Notes under the pieces: generated by a model
Told to the model about the DNA's origin: nothing
Databases searched by the model: none
The model's input: only the letters and a program-made list of their open reading frames with translations
Program-made: the position numbers and the translations under genes
NCBI GenBank assembly: GCA_031266495.1
Contig: JAISAX010000320.1
Coordinates: 1-5,507 of the forward strand
Direction: 5' to 3'
DNA length: 5,507 nucleotides
From: Opitutaceae bacterium
GTDB lineage: Bacteria > Verrucomicrobiota > Verrucomicrobiae > Opitutales > Opitutaceae
Shown: in pieces, positions 4,969-5,507 of the stretch
Layout: each line of letters begins with the position of its first letter
Position numbering within the stretch: the first letter of the stretch is position 1

Positions 4969-5507
4969 TCAGGCAACGAGCCTGAGATCCTGCAAGAGCA
5001 TGTGCATATCACGTCGCAGTCTCAGATAATGCGAATCAAGGGAGTTTGCGCATTTAGGAGGACGGCCCACCTTGGGACGGCAAACTCCGGCCAGCACAGG
5101 TTTGATTACTTTTTGTTCAAGCACGAGCAGTCCCACAAGCAGGTGTATCCGCGGGATGCATACTCGATAACGTCTGCTGGCGTGCACCCGTTCGACCAGT
5201 CCCTTGGCCCGCAGTTTGCGCAGGTTATATGCCGCCTGGCGCCGGTTGTATCCCGCCAGTGCGCGGCCTTTTTGTTTTTTGGCTTCCGCGGCCAGTTGCG
5301 CGCTGCTGAAGCCTTCGGGCGCGGGCGCGAGCGCCACCAGCGCCTGCGCAGCCGCTTTCATTCGCGGTTTTTGCAGGTCCACTCCGGCCACCCTCGCAAA
5401 ACAGTTGTCGCGCTGTTCGTAGTCCATGCCCGCGCGGTCCATCTGCCGGGCCAGCCACTCGCGTCCGTTCAGGCATACCTCCACGTTGAACGGAAACCAG
5501 GTTTGCA
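4969..5507 (-). CDS. Conserved uncharacterised protein, winged-helix C-terminal part, probably internally deleted (runs off right edge)
   Basis: The minus-strand frame is open from the right edge to TGA at 4971-4969, giving 178 visible residues with no start inside the window; a GTG at 5484 is probably an internal valine, because the homologous-looking text QTWFPFNVEVCLNGREWLARQ runs through it. Visible residues 3-39 (VCLNGREWLARQMDRAG, DNCF) and the C-terminus (QAAYNLRKLRAKGLVER at 90-106, SRRYRV, QKVIKPVLAG, GRPPK) match, from memory, a widespread uncharacterised family of about 400-500 residues, often present in several copies per genome. Residues about 51-115 read as a winged helix-turn-helix. 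In the relatives I recall, the CLNGREW block and the winged helix are separated by some 200 or more residues; here they nearly touch (about residues 40-45), which suggests an internal deletion and a decayed gene. Function is unknown; DNA binding is inferred only from the fold. Element B follows its 3' end. Confidence 0.65.
   Translation of the reverse strand, partial: QTWFPFNVEVCLNGREWLARQMDRAGMDYEQRDNCFARVAGVDLQKPRMKAAAQALVALAPAPEGFSSAQLAAEAKKQKGRALAGYNRRQAAYNLRKLRAKGLVERVHASRRYRVCIPRIHLLVGLLVLEQKVIKPVLAGVCRPKVGRPPKCANSLDSHYLRLRRDMHMLLQDLRLVA

Overview
This 5.5-kb window is a GC-rich bacterial chromosome segment. It carries two intact genes, dsbD and an AraC-family regulator, set among mobile-element and repeat debris. 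The source is probably a member of Verrucomicrobiota, perhaps Opitutaceae. That rests on the GC-rich, Gly/Ala/Thr-rich coding style, weak or absent Shine-Dalgarno sites at the main genes, and dispersed extragenic motifs I recall from such genomes (GGACCGCCGGCATCTTGCCGGC, CGCGAATGAACGCGAAT, CACAGAGGNCACAGAG). It is an inference, not a database result.

Layout. (1) 1-270, minus strand: the terminal part of an insertion sequence with the first 64 codons of its transposase; the rest lies off the left edge. (2) 274-396, minus strand: a possible 40-codon gene with an unusually good Shine-Dalgarno, ending 4 nt from the inferred IS end. (3) 525-2819, plus strand: a complete thiol:disulfide interchange protein DsbD (signal peptide, periplasmic domain, eight-helix membrane core, C-terminal thioredoxin domain), with a polythreonine and a polyalanine tract in the periplasmic part. 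(4) 2820-3467: 650 bases with no credible gene, mostly a 490-bp imperfect inverted repeat (2843-3332) with a perfect 38-bp inverted repeat nested inside. It is followed by a short palindrome and a weak promoter candidate. (5) 3468-4724, plus strand: a 418-residue AraC-type transcriptional regulator with an unusual N-terminal extension. (6) 4766-4931: a second, shorter inverted repeat built from CACAGAG units. (7) 4969-5507, minus strand: the C-terminal part of a conserved uncharacterised winged-helix protein that appears internally deleted; its N-terminus lies off the right edge.

How it fits together. DsbD moves reducing power from cytoplasmic thioredoxin to the periplasm. Nothing in the sequence ties it functionally to the AraC regulator: the two are 648 bases apart with a large hairpin-forming repeat between them, so they are unlikely to form one operon. 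The regulator sits between two intergenic repeats that share the same terminal motif, and the window is edged by an IS on one side and a decayed multicopy-type gene on the other. This looks like a rearrangement-prone region. The most noteworthy non-coding structure is the nested inverted repeat at 2843-3332. I see no complete novel defence, CRISPR or biosynthetic system.
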